Assembly (NCBI GenBank): GCA_029339195.1
Contig: JAPTJF010000032.1
Location: 183,590-247,589 of the forward strand
Reading direction: 5' to 3'
Source of the DNA: Micractinium sp. NFX-FRZ
Taxonomy: Eukaryota; Chlorophyta; Trebouxiophyceae; Chlorellales; Chlorellaceae
DNA: 64,000 nt
The first letter of the stretch is position 1. Each line of letters begins with the position of its first letter. Under the pieces are notes generated by a model, which was not told the DNA's origin, did not search any database, and saw only the letters and a program-made list of their open reading frames with translations. Positions 47,766 to 59,511 of this stretch are shown here, piece after piece. The position numbers were made by a program, and so were the translations under genes.

Positions 47766-48434
47766 CACACCAACCGTAATTAGTGCTTCCGGGAGGGAGT
47801 GCTCTTGCAGCGGCTACCCTGCAGTGCCAGGCTGTAGCCCAAGCGCTGCTCATTGCAGCGCAGCCCCCGCGGCCCCATCTTTAGAGCGTGCAGCCAGCTG
47901 GGTGCGGACCTTCTAGTGTGGCCGGCCCTGCATGGCCCTTTCTCAGTGTGACCCGGTCTCTGCATGGTCCGTTTTTAATGTGACCCAGCCCTGCATGGGC
48001 CCCGCTGCCGCACTGGCGGCTCACAAGCTCAGCGATGCTTTGACTGCACTCTGAACCAACCCCCCTCTTGTATCAACACCGGCCGCTGCCATAGCCGACT
48101 GCGCTCTCATCGCCCGCTCCTCTGCCCACCAAGCCTTTTCTCGTTCGATTTCATGCCAGCTTGGAGACCACTTGTAACTTTACACCTCGAGGACGCAGGA
48201 TGCAAGTTGCCAGTCAGTAGGAAAAGCCAAGGGAGGAGCGGGGGAGGGGGGATGTGCTGCCTTCACAGGGTGCCTGGCCTGCCTCACACTCTCAGCACCT
48301 GCCTCCCTCCCGCTCAGCCAGCCAGCCAGCTGTCTGTCACGCCCACAACTCTGCCTGGGAAACTCCACTTTTTACATGCATGCCCCCGTCAGGATGCGAG
48401 CCAACAGTGTGAAGACTAGACAGCAGGTGTCAGG
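47766..48434. other. Convergent intergenic region with short tandem repeat
   Basis: Between the stops of the aminopeptidase and the Deg8-like protease. Three imperfect ~31-bp copies of a unit around 'gtgacccrgcctgcatggcc' lie at 47914-48003. TGTAA occurs on the + strand near 48173. No gene seen. Confidence 0.55.
48372..48376 (-). terminator. Candidate TGTAA polyadenylation signal (Deg8-like gene)
   Basis: TGTAA on the minus strand 59 nt past the stop codon, at the spacing expected for a green-algal poly(A) signal. Confidence 0.5.
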
Positions 48435-51400
48435 TCATGCCGACGTCTCCGCCGCCAGCCGCGCCCGCACCGTCACCTGCTCCGGTGCGGCCGACTGGTC
48501 CACCCCGCGCAGCGCCCGCACCTCCACCTCATCCCCCACCGATGCCTCATCTAGGATTGAGGAGAGGTCAAACAAATTGCGCACTGGCTTGCCCCCGACC
48601 GACACAATCACGTCGCCTGCAGGCATGGCGGGGCGAGGCGGAGCGGTGGTGGGGGTGGGAGTGCGCAGAGAAGCCATGACCAGGACGTGACTAGGACAAA
48701 TCAGGACTAGGACAAATCAGGCCAGTGCATGTGACCACAAACAACAAGCTATACAGACTGGGCCGATTCTGAAACATAGAGAGGACAGGCCCTAGCCCCC
48801 GCCCCAGGCTGTCCCGCCTCACCTGCCACCACGCCGCCCAGCCCGCGCCGCGTGGGCAGCAGGCCCGCCTGTGCCGCCGCTCCCTTGGGGTCCGACGTCT
48901 GGATCATGACGCCTGCACAGGTGGGCACAGGCAGGGTGGACGGGCGTGGCAAGTTGGCTCAGAATCGCCAAATGCAGATGCAGCCAGGGCAAAGGCAGGC
49001 GCAGCGCAGGTCGGCAGCCAGTTGGGCACTGCGCAGGCGGCCAGTTGCGAGCTGCAGAGAGCGCGCGGCGCAGGTAACGACGGGTGAGGCACAGCGCAGG
49101 CAGCGCAGCACAGGTGGTGCAGCGCACCATCAACAGTAGCAAGGTGGGGGAATGGCCCTCATGCCCACACCATGCCGGCTTGCGTCACCCATGCCCAACC
49201 AAGCACCTGTTCTCTACCTCCTCATTCGATCAGCGCACCCTCAGGCACCTGCCCCGGCTGGCACCTGCCCAGCCCACACACCTTCCGAGACCTTGAACGA
49301 GCGAGCCACCGGGTCTGCTGCTGGCTGGATGCCCAGGGAGGCACGCTGCACCGCCCCGAACTGGATGAGCTGAGGCACAATGCGGCGCACAGTGTTGATT
49401 GGGATCGCAAAGCTGAGGCCCGCAGAGGTGCCTGCTGGGGGGAGGCGAGCGGGCACAGCGGGGTGTGTGGCGGGTGATGCGAGGGAGTGAGGGGCAAGGA
49501 CGATGAGGGCGGTCAGTGGGCAGCGGCTCGGCGCCGGCGCCCAGCTCGCTCCCTGGGTGGCGCGTGACGAACACCTCGACTGGCAGAGCGTACTTGATGT
49601 AATGTGTACAAGTGGAAACACGTGTACCCAATGTGTGCAGGATCTATTTGAGATATTTGAGACGATCTAAAAAAGTCTCTGTGGGAGAGGTCAAAATAGG
49701 GCTTCACCTGTGTTTGTGAAGATGGCTGTGTTGACCCCAATCACCGCGCCGGACATGTCCAGCAGCGGGCCGCCACTGTTGCCCGGGTTCACTGCAGGCA
49801 GACGGCACACAGCTGATTGCTTAATATCGGTTGACTAGTTGGCACGCTCGACTGGTCGCAGTGGAGCGCAGAGTGGCGGAGCAAGGGGCGGCATGGCAGG
49901 GCTCAGCGGCGCCAGGGGTGCAGGGCAGGCACCGTTCCCAGCTGCCAGGGCGTAGCATGCTATGCCGCCACAGCGTGACTGCTGCGTGCGCACAGCGGCG
50001 GCAAGGGAGACCGAGGCAAGTGAGCGGTCCCCAAACCCACCCACCTGCTGCGTCTGTCTGGATACCGCCGCCAATCGTGCTCCCAGTCTGGCTCTGCAGG
50101 GGGCGCGGGAGAGAGTTGGTATAGATTCAAGTCCAGGCAGGCGGCGCCATCTGCCAAGGCTCCCCCATGCCCTCGCCGTGCCCCCAGCCCTGCGCACACG
50201 CCGCAGCACATTGAGGCCCGCCTCGCCTTGCCTTGCCCTCACCCAAACCACCTAAGCCGTGACAGTCCCACTGCAAGCTTCTGCCTGCCCTCGCTTGCCT
50301 GGAAGCCGCGCCCCAGCGCGCTGACCACGCCCGTGGTGAGGGTTCGCTCAAAGCCGAATGGGTTGCCGATGGCCAGGCAGGACTGGCCCACCCGCACAGT
50401 TGCAGAGTCGCCCAGAGAGACGGGGCGCAGCAGGGAGGCGGGGGCCTTGACCTTCAGCACTGCCAGGTCACGCGCCTTGTCGGCGCCTGGCATGGGTGAC
50501 GGGGGGAGGGTGGAACAAGGGGAGGAGGGCGTGAGGAGGGCGTGCATGGGGCGCTTTGAGTGACTGCCAGGTCACGCGCCCTTCAAGGCTGGAGGGGGCA
50601 GGAAACCAGGGAGGAAACCAGGGAGCGAGAGGCGGGGCATGGGAGGCGGGCACGGCCGTGATAAGGCCGGCCGCCTCTTCCGTGGCAGTCAGTATTCCGC
50701 CTCTCCCACAGCAGTACTTGCAAGGTAACACAGCATGAAAGCATGACTCACCCACGAGGTAGCCGTCAAACGCCTGCTGCACTCCGTCGCCGTTCAGCAG
50801 CAGCACGCGCGCCACCGCCGCCCCCGGCAGCACCTTGCCCGCAGCGCCGCTCAGCACGTTTGCCAGCACGTGGTAGTTGGTCACCAAGTGGCCCTCTGGC
50901 AAGCAGGTGACGGACAGAAGGCAATGAAACGCAGCTGGGTTTCAGCAAAAATGGCCAAGTGGCCCTCGGGCAAGAAGATGGAAGCAAGGACACCAAAGAA
51001 AGCAGTGGGGCGTACTCAAAAGTGCACGTGGTAAATTTGTCACCAGACGGCCTTCTGGCAGCCAGGAAAAGCGGAAGCAAAAGGTGGCATGCATTCCCAC
51101 CTGCCCAAAGCCGGTCCCCTTCCTCACGCCAGCACACCCGCAAAGTCCTCCTCCGCATGCATCCTCACATAACACACGGTTGATGCCATGGTGCCATTGG
51201 GCTGCCCCACCGCTCCCGGCCCTCCTCACCTGGCATACAGCCCACACCCACCCAGCCTCATGTCCACCAGTCAATCATCACTATCCAACCCTCCTCCTTG
51301 CAAGTCGCCTCACCTGAGTCCCACACAAAGGCGGTGCCGTTGCCCTCGGGCTGCTCCACGGCCTGGGGGCCGCCCATGGCCAGCGTGCGCAGCGTGACGT

Positions 51401-52062
51401 CATACACATTGGCCACGGCTGCAGGAGCACAAGTGAATGCCAACAAACCGTTGGTGCAGTAAGCCAGGGGGGGGGAGGGGGGGAGGAACGCAAGCAGAAT
51501 GACGAGTGCTGGGGGGGGAATGACTGCGGGGCCCCCGCGGGAGCAACCACATTCCGCCCACCTTCCCACCCACCCACCCACCCAACGCACCTGGGGCCAC
51601 CCGGTCGTAAATGTCTGCCACTGCCACCTCCCTGCGAGCAAGCAATTCGGTTGTTCAAAGGGTAAGCTTGGGGGGGCACCAAGGTGGGCTGGCAAAGCGC
51701 GGCGGCAGTCAGCAGCGCAGGTTCTCAAGCGCCGGCCCCAAAGGCAGGCAGGCAAGCAAGCGGTGGGTCATGCGCCCAGGCCCAGGGCCCCACCTGGCGC
51801 TCAGAGGCTGTGCAGGGATCACAGGCGGCGTCACGTCCTCTAGTGTGACTGCGGCATCGGCTGCCCAGGGCGCCACCAAGATAGAGGAGAGCAGCACGCC
51901 GGCGCCACGGCGGGTGACCGCCGCCTGCGGCGCCGCCGCTGGTGCCTGCTCCCCGGCGCTGGCAGCCACGGCCGCCCCGCCGAGCGATCGCCGCCTGCTG
52001 GGAGTGCTGCTGGGCCGCCAGGCGGCACGCTGCGCTGGTTGAAGAACTGCGCAGCAGGCCAT
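48435..52062 (-). CDS. Deg8-like HtrA serine protease, thylakoid lumen
   Basis: Trypsin-like HtrA protease; plant Deg5/Deg8 act in the thylakoid lumen on damaged photosystem II protein D1. Ten exons join in phase (433 aa): 52062-51794, 51631-51591, 51418-51314, 50895-50752, 50486-50299, 50093-50045, 49791-49708, 49431-49282, 48912-48823, 48616-48435. A Ser/Arg-rich transit region is followed by a twin-arginine-type lumen signal ([20 protein letters not shown] ending AADAA). The catalytic triad is His in [10 protein letters not shown], Asp in [12 protein letters not shown] and Ser in [10 protein letters not shown]. Also typical are [20 protein letters not shown] and [18 protein letters not shown]. 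One PDZ domain ([18 protein letters not shown] through [12 protein letters not shown]) ends the protein, so Deg8 rather than PDZ-less Deg5. Intron 5 has a GC donor. Head to head with the helicase gene. Confidence 0.93.
50561..50590 (-). repeat. Echo of Deg8-like exon 5 start
   Basis: The plus-strand string ACTGCCAGGTCACGCGCC from the start of exon 5 recurs here, 100 bp into the preceding intron. Confidence 0.7.
50952..51065 (-). repeat. Two echoes of Deg8-like exon 4 start
   Basis: The start of exon 4 with its acceptor (ttgccag|AGGGCCACTTGG) is copied at 50952-50980 (ttgcccg|agggccacttgg) and 51039-51065 (ctgccag|aaggccgtctgg). With the true exon this makes three copies at 70-90 bp spacing. 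Confidence 0.75.
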
Positions 52063-52382
52063 CGCGCGCGCCGTCCTACAACAGTTCTTGAAGTGATCGG
52101 CGCGGCGTTGGATGTTGGGTTTACTAGTGGCAATGCACCCAATGGCCTGCAAGGCGCTGAAGCCACTGAACCCACAGCAGTGACACCTGGCTGCATAGCT
52201 GGCAGGCGCAGGAGAAGGGGACCACTAGGGCGGTATGGCACATGGGAAGCACTTGGAGCACCAGTACCCGTTGCCCAGCCCCGCCCTTGGCCGACATGCA
52301 TGCCCTTGACATTTAGCAGCACCATCGGCAGCTGCAACACTCCATTTGATACCCTTTCATCGCACTTGGGCAAACACTCAAC
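52063..52382. promoter_or_regulatory. Divergent promoter region Deg8-like / DDX24-like
   Basis: 320 bp between head-to-head start codons, containing both promoters. No specific element is identified. Confidence 0.5.
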
Positions 52383-55300
52383 ATGGGAAAGAAGTCCAAC
52401 AAGGGCGGCGACTTCTGGGAGGGCCTGTCTGGCTGGAAGTCTGTGGACATCGGCGACGCCCTGTTGCTGGGTTCCGATGAGTATGGATTCTGCGGGCTGG
52501 AGGAGCTCAACGGAAGCGCGCTAGGTGAGGGCCGGCTATGGGGGCTGGCGGCGGCACTGGCAGCGGCTCTGGCGGCAGCACTGGCAGCAGTGTTGGCGGA
52601 AGGGCGCTCTCCTTGCTGATGCTACTGGCCCCCCCTAATTCTTGTGCAGGCGACTTTGTTCTGCCAGGAGGTGAGCCGACGGCAGTGGCCACAGAGCCTG
52701 CAGAGGAGCAGCAGCAGCAGCCGCAGCAAAAGGGCCAGAAGCGGAAACAGCCAGAGGCTGCAGCAGACGCTGAGCCGCAGCCCAGGGCAGCAGGCATGGA
52801 GAAGGAGAAGAAGAAGAAGAAGAAGAAGGGGAAGGAGGCAGGCAAAGCGGCGGCGGGCGAGGCCGGCGCCGACGGCGCTGCCGGTGGGGGCGAGGGGCAG
52901 GCGCCAGAGTCGGTTGAAGCTCTAAAGCAACAGCTGGCGGCTGTCACAGCTGAAAACAAGCAGCTCAAGAAGCAGCAGAAGAAGGAGGCTCGGCTGGAGA
53001 AGCGTACGGCTGCAGCGGCCAAGCGTAAGGAAGAGAAGGCAGCCAAGCGTGCGGCGGCGACGGCAGCGGCGGCGGCGGCGGCGGAAACAGCTGCGGCGGC
53101 GGCACCACGCGTGGACACCTCAGCATGGCGCGAGCTGGAGCTGCACCCGTCGATTGAGGGCGCAATTGCGGCGCTCGGCTTTGAGGCACCCACACACGTG
53201 CAGGCCGAATGCCTGCCGGCAGCCGTGCGCGACAGGCGCGACATCATCGGTGCCGCGCAGACGGGCAGCGGCAAGACGCTTGCCTTTGGCCTGCCCATCA
53301 TGCAGCTGTTGCTTCAGGAGCGGCAGGCAGAGCAGCGCGCAGCAAGGGCGGCGGCGGGCGCAGAGGCGGGTGCAGGAGAGGGCGGCGGCGCCGGTGCTGG
53401 CGGCGGGGCAGGGGAGCGTGATGTGTCGACGCTGCGGGCGCTGATCCTTGCGCCGACACGCGAGCTGGCGCTGCAAGTGTGCGAGCACCTGCAGGTAGGC
53501 CCTTTGCAGGAGCAGGCTGGCTGGCTGGTACAACTGGTTGTCTCCAGCTCTGTGCATGCCAGCTGGATGTGGACTGGCTGTGCGTGAGGCTGGCGGGCAG
53601 GCATGCTGTTCCGCTGTTGCACGCCGCTGGTGCTGCCCCTGCGCTGCTCCAAGTGCTGGTTGTGGCACAACGGCTCCACACCTGCCTGCGCCAGCACAGC
53701 ACTGTTGCTGCACACTGCCTGTCAGCAAAGTGTGCGTTTGTGCTCACTGGTTTTGCCTCCTCACCGCCCTCCCTGCCATGCTGCTCGTTCCGTTTGACGT
53801 GCAGGCGGTGGGCAAGTCGTGCGGCGTGTGGGTGGTGCCGATTGTGGGCGGCATCAGCGCCCTGAAGCAGGAGCGCATGCTCTCAAAGCAGCCAGAGGTG
53901 AGGTCGCGCACAGCAGGGGGAGGCGCCTGCTCACGAGGCCAGAAAGATGCTGCATGGTTGTCTGGCAGCAGCGCTCCGAGTGCAGAAGCATTGTGTGCTG
54001 GTGGCAGGTGGCATGGTGGCAGGCCTGCCGACACCAGTGGGCACTTGTTGACGATCAGCAGTCTGAGAGAGTACACCGCGCCATGGCATGTGCCTCCTCT
54101 GCCTGTCACCCCGTGCTGCTGCTGATCAGAGTTTGTGCTCGTGCCCGCCCGGCTCCCTCCCCCGTCGGCAGGTGATTGTGGCCACCCCGGGGCGGCTGTG
54201 GGACCTGATGCGTGAGGGGCACGCCCACGTCACTAACCTCTCCCGCCTCTCGTTCTTGGTCATCGATGAAGCCGGTGCGCTGTGCTGTGCTGTGGTGTGC
54301 TGTCATGTGCTGTGCTGTGCTGTCATGTGCTGTCATTGTGCCGCACTCCCCGTGCATGCCGCTCCGTGTCGTTCAGTCCCAGTGCATGCTTCTCCCTGCA
54401 CATACCCTCCCACACTGTTTCACCCTGCCCCAGCCCCCTCTCAAATTTCCCCTTGATGTCCTGCCCAAAAACTGCATGGTGTGGCAGGGGGCACTATGGC
54501 AAGCTGAGCAGCGCGTTGCTCTTTCTGCCCCTCTCAATCCACCTCTCTCTGCACCTCTCCCCTGTACTGCCCCCGCAGACCGCATGGTGCAGCAGGGTCA
54601 CTATGGCGAGCTGAGCAGCATTCTGGGGGCGATCCCCACCCACCAGCAGCTGGCCACACCCGAGGCTGAAGAGCCAGAGGATGAGGGGCCTGAGGGGCCT
54701 GCTGAGCACGCTGAGCATGCTGAGCGTGCTGACGGAGCGGGAGAGGAGGAGGCACAGGAGGCGGAGGCAGAGGAGGAGGGGCGCGACGAGGAGGGGAGCG
54801 AGGGTGGCGAGGGAGAGGAGGGGAACGAGGATGGCGAGGGAGAGGAGGAGGGCCGGCAGCAGCCTGCCGAGGCGTCCGGCGCACAGGAGCAGCAGCGGCG
54901 GCAGCGGCCGCACCGCATGCAGACCTTTGTGTTCTCAGCCACCCTCACCCTGCCCTCCAACCTGCGCAAGCGGCTGCGCAAGGGCGGCGGCGGCGCCAGC
55001 GGCAGCACCGACCTCGACGGACTCATGGACAAAATACCCTTCAGGTGGGTGGGGGTAGGGCTCATGATGTGTGTGCCTGGCTGTATGGGCAGTTGTTGAA
55101 GGGGTGGCAGCAGCGCAGTGGACAGGTTTGATGAACATGCTCCCCTTCAGGAGGGGGTGATGGTGTAGGGCGCCTGTGCGGGGGTGTGTGTACGGAGGGT
55201 GGGCGGGGTTGGCAGCAGCGACCTGGGCAGGCTGCCTGGCCAACATTTCCCAATAATCCACTGTTTTGCTGTGCACTCTGTGTGAATGTGGCCTCTAACG

Positions 55301-58300
55301 CTGTTGTTCAACACCTCCCGCTGCCTGCAGGGGCAAGCCCAAGATTGTGGACCTCACCTCCCAGCGCAGGCTGGCAGACAAGGTGGGGACCAGAGGGCGG
55401 GATGAGGGCAGGGGGCGGGGTGACGATGGGCAGGGGGCTGTGTCATCTCCTGCTGCACTAGCCTTGGGGGCCTTCTGCAGCGGAAAGTACAGCAGGACCA
55501 ACGGGCGAGCTGCGACCTGGGTGCTGCCAGCGCTGATGTATTTCTGAAAAGATGTTTGCTCTTCTCCTGCTGCCCCGCAGATCAGCGAGGCATACATGGC
55601 GTGCGGGGAGAGCGAGCGGGACGAGTACCTGTACTACCTGCTGGCCAAGCACCCAGGCAAGTGTACCGCCTGGCTTGCCTGCCTGCCTGACTGCCAGATT
55701 GGCACTATGCACGTTGTGCCAGTCGTAGCGACGGCAGCCGGAGCGGGCTACACTCAGTTGTGGGCGTGTGCATGCAGGCGGTATGGTGTGAGCTGCAGCC
55801 GAGCTCAAGCCCTGGACACAACGGCTTGTGTGCCTCCATTGTTTAGTCCCCCTCGTCCACCTAGTGTGTTGCCCTCCCGCACCTGCAGGCCGCACCATCG
55901 TGTTTGTCAACGCCATCAGTTCCGTGCGTCGCCTGGCAGCCATCCTGAAGCTGCTGGGGCTGCCAACTCAGCCGTTGCATGCGGGTGAGCGCTGTGCCTG
56001 CTGTGGCTGCTCTGCTGTGGGGCCTGGCAGCCGCCTTGAAGCTGCCTGCCACTGCCAGCGCAGCCCTTGCATGCGGGTGCCTGCCGCTGCTTCACTGAGT
56101 TGCTCCACACTCATTGTGTTCAAATGCTGCGTACAGCAGCCTGGACGGTGTGTACCTGTGGGGTAACGTTTCTGCTGGCTCACCGGCTATCCCATCCTGC
56201 TGCCTCGCCTGCCCGCTTAACCCCCTCCCCCGCCCCGCCTCCTGTCTCTCCTGCCTCCCCCACCCGGCCGCCTTGCAGGCATGCAGCAGAAGCAGCGCCT
56301 GAAGGCTTTGGACCGCTTCAAGGCTGACCCCAACGCTGTGCTGGTGGCAACTGACGTGGCGGCACGCGGGCTGGACATCAAGGACGTGCGGTGAGCTGAC
56401 CTGCTGCTGTGCATGGCATGCATGATGTGCATGGCGTGGCTGTTGCGCTGCGCTGTGGTGGCGGCACGCGGGCTGGACATCAAGGATGCGCGGTGAGCCC
56501 ATTTGACATGCCTGCTGTGCATGACGTGCCTGCTGTGCATGCGCTGTGGTGTGCATCGTCAAGACCTCTGTCATTGTGCCTCTGTCCAACAAAGGGTCCC
56601 CCTGTTTTTGCACGCAGGTGTGTGGTGCACTACCCGCTGCCCGCCTCTGTGCATAGTTGCATGCATCATACCTCAGTGCCCACAAAAGTCCCTGCTCATT
56701 TTTTCCCGCAGGTGTGTGGTGCACTACCAGCTGCCCGCCTCTGTCGACATCTACGTCCACCGCTCCGGCCGCACAGCGCGCGCAGAGGCGGAGGGCCTCT
56801 CCATCGCGCTCGTCACACCGAAGGTGGGCCACCCGACTTGAGATACACTGTTTTGGGGGGTAATCCATAAGTTTGACGCTAGAGACCTATAACCATACCT
56901 GCTTCAGGCTGGGCGTGAATGCGTGCTTGCCGGCCCCGGAGCGGTTGCCGCGCCGCAGTGCCACGCGTTGCGCGCCCGCCCGCTCCATGCCCGCCCCCTT
57001 CCCTGCCCCGTTCTGCCCTCCCTCCACCCCCTGCTGACGCGCCGACCTCGCTTCTGTGCTCCTCTGGTATTAGGTCTCAATCTGTTCCGTCTGCCTGGCT
57101 TCCTGCAGGAGAATGCGCGCTTCCTGGCGCTGCTGCGGGCGATGAAGCGGGAGGAGCCTCCCGAGTTCCCGCTGGTGAGCCCTGCCCTCAACACACATGT
57201 CCAACACACGAATGCTTGATATGATACCTGAGGTTACCTGGTGGCCATGCCGTGGGAACTGCCAGGATGCGGAATGCACCCACCCGCCCCACCCCGCCCA
57301 TGCCGCTCCGGACCCCCTCCCGCCCCGCCCTTCCTCACTGCCTGCCCCACTTCTCACCTGCCCATGATGCACTGCTGTGCGCCTCTGGCTGCGCGCCTTT
57401 CTTTCTTCCGCACGCCTCCCCACCCCTTATCACCTCCGCCCAAATATCAACCCCGCAGGACGCGTCCCTGATGCCCGCGGTGCACCGCCGCGTGCGCCTG
57501 GCGGTGCGCCTGGATGAGTTGGAGCGCAAGCAGAGCAAGAGCCGGGCGGAGAAGAGCTGGCGGCAGCAGCACGCGGAGGAGCTGGGGATTGAGCTGTCGG
57601 ATGACTCGGAGGGTGAGGCAGGGAGGGAGGAGTGAGTGGGGGCAGGTGGTTGTAATAAAGAACGGGTGACATCACGCCGTTTAGTCTAGTTCTTTGCCCT
57701 GCCACACCTCCTGGAGGGGAGGTGAAGCAGGCCGGGAAGGTGGGGATTGAGCTGTCGGACTAATCGGAGGGTGAAAGAGGGAGGGAGGGTTGCAGAGTGG
57801 GAGGGAAGAGGGAGGGGGAGATGAGAGAGGGGCAGAGGCTGCAGCGCACGGGGAGGCTGGGGATCATATTTCTGCGTGGCTCGGAGGGTGAGTAAGGGAG
57901 CAGGGAGGGAGCAAGGTCGAAAAAGTGGTGAATGAGGGAAAGCTTGGGGAGGGCAGGGCGTGCGTGGTACGGCTGCAGGGAGGCGTGGAGGCACGGGCAA
58001 GGTGGGCTCTGACCCGCCACACCAACATTCTGGTACAGCAAATTCCGTGCTCTCCTTTTTATGCATGTCCAAACCTGCCTTTTCTTTTCCTCAACCCTTG
58101 TGGGCACCGCAGATGAGGAGCTGGATGGGCGGCGGCAGGGCAAGAAGTCGAAGCGGGACCGTGGCGGCAAGCGGGGGCCCGAGGAGGCTGGTGAGCCGTG
58201 ATGGGTGGGGCGGGTGGGGGAGGACTGGAGCAATGACTGCAATGGCTGTGTGTTACCGTCCACTGCCCTGGCAGTCTCAAGGTATATGTTACTCGTGAGG

Positions 58301-59060
58301 AAGGCGGACGGCGCGGTCCAAGTTGCCAGTTGGCAACCACATACGCCAGCTGGCCGCGAGCATGCGCGTTCCGACAACTTCCTATTGCTCATCATTTTGC
58401 CCACCCTCTTGTTCTGCTCCCCCTCGGCAACTTCTCGCAGAGACGGCGGCTGAGGTGCGTGCTGAGCTGGCGGCGCTCCTCTCAGAGCCTTTGCAGCCCA
58501 AGTACAGCAGCAAGTGGTTCACCGGCGGAGCGGCGGCCGCAGTCATGGCAGCAGTTGACCCGTCTGCCCCTTCGACGGCCACCGGCAGCAAGAAAAATAA
58601 GCAGCAGCAGCAGCAGGCAGCAGCAGCTGCGGCGGCAGCTGGGGGAGCAGACCAGCAGCAGCAGCCGCGGCAGCAGGGTGGGGAGGCAGCAGCGGAGGCG
58701 GCGGCCGACGCTCAGCCCAAGACAATGCAGACCGTGCACCAAGCGGTGGCGCTGGCGCAGGCCCGCTCAGATAGCCGTGGCAAGGTTGCGGAGCAGGTAG
58801 CCGCCAAGCAGCGCGGCAAGCAGCAGCAGCAGCAGGGCGCAGGCATGGCGCAGGGCAAGGGCAAGGGCAAGAAGCAGTCGGCGGGGGATGTGCGGGCGGC
58901 GGCCCTGCAGGCGGCCCTCAATAAGGCGCTGTCTGCAAAACAAAGGAAGAAGGCGGGTCCGGGCGGGCGCGGCATGCTGGTCATTCCGCACGCGCTGGGG
59001 CGCGAGGCGGGCGGGCCGGATGCGCTGCAGGCACTGCGCAACAAGCTGGGCTCCCAGTAA
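52383..59060 (+). CDS. DEAD-box RNA helicase, DDX24/Mak5-like
   Basis: Nucleolar ATP-dependent RNA helicase needed for large ribosomal subunit biogenesis in yeast (Mak5). Fourteen exons join in phase (1004 aa): 52383-52524, 52650-53494, 53805-53897, 54172-54274, 54579-55044, 55331-55382, 55581-55656, 55889-55984, 56279-56390, 56712-56823, 57109-57174, 57459-57612, 58113-58190, 58441-59060. The short N-terminal block [12 protein letters not shown] is followed by Lys/Ala-rich coiled coil. Motifs in order: THVQAECLP (Q), AAQTGSGKT (I), APTREL (Ia), TPGR (Ib), VIDEADRM (II, split over an intron), FSATL (III), TIVFVN (IV), [12 protein letters not shown] (V), [11 protein letters not shown] (VI). 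An acidic insert of about 75 residues separates motifs II and III, as in DDX24. Intron 7 has a GC donor. The C-terminal 200 aa are Gln/Ala/Lys-rich. Confidence 0.95.
54470..54513 (+). repeat. Echo of helicase exon 5 start
   Basis: CTGCATGGTGTGGCAGGGGGCACTATGGCAAGCTGAGCAG mirrors exon 5 start (CCGCATGGTGCAGCAGGGTCACTATGGCGAGCTGAGCAG) about 107 bp downstream. The frame is shifted by one base. Confidence 0.75.
56022..56080 (+). repeat. Echo of helicase exon 8 end
   Basis: Copies GCCTGGCAGCC...TTGAAGCTGC...CCTTGCATGCGGGTG from the end of exon 8, about 92 bp into the intron, with internal deletions. Confidence 0.7.
56452..56655 (+). repeat. Paired echoes inside helicase intron 9
   Basis: At 56452-56500 lies a near-perfect copy of the exon 9 end with its donor (GTGGCGGCACGCGGGCTGGA ... 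gtgagc). At 56608-56655 lies a copy of the exon 10 start with its acceptor (gcag|GTGTGTGGTGCACTACC...). The order is real-A, echo-A, echo-B, real-B, as in USP intron 9. Flanking intron sequence is copied too, so the duplicated units are about 100 bp. Confidence 0.85.
57740..57898 (+). repeat. Two echoes of helicase exon 12 end
   Basis: The end of exon 12 (GGGATTGAGCTGTCGGATGA ... GGAGG plus gtgagg) recurs at 57740-57785, with an in-frame stop where GACTCG became TAATCG, and more weakly at 57852-57898. Spacing is about 110-140 bp. Confidence 0.75.
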
Positions 59061-59511
59061 CGTGGCCGCATGATGAACCAGAGGGGGCGCCTGTGGAGGG
59101 CGTTCACTGTGTGCCGCCCAAACCATGCATGCAGCAGCGGGTGGTTATTACATGCTATAACGCGTGTTCAAGCCCAAAACCTTGTGACACAGAGAGGCAA
59201 CAAGATTGATTGTGCAGCAAGGGCTGCAGAGCACTAGGTTGTGAAGCGAAGAATGTGTGTGGCTGCTGCTGCTGTACAATTGCAGTTGGCTGAGGCCCCA
59301 AAAGGGTGATTGAGAAGTGATAGAGAGGTCATTTGTCTTGCCCATCAAAGTTGGCAAGCAGGGAATTGTGGAAAGGGACAGCAGGACATCCGTCGCGGGT
59401 GCTGCTTCTGCTGCCCCCTTCTGCGGGCCCCCTGCCGCTCACCATCCAACGTGAATGCAACGCGCTGCGCGCCTGCTCCCGGGGCTTAGAAGCACACACC
59501 GCCCTGCACCC
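59061..59511. other. Convergent intergenic region DDX24-like / TspO
   Basis: 3' untranslated regions of both genes. A minus-strand TGTAA lies near 59150 for TspO. No gene seen. Confidence 0.5.

Noticed and set aside
52507..53301. 264-codon minus-strand frame, Ser/Phe-rich
   Set aside because: Antisense to helicase exon 2, whose Lys/Ala/Glu codons read as Phe/Ser/Ala on the other strand.
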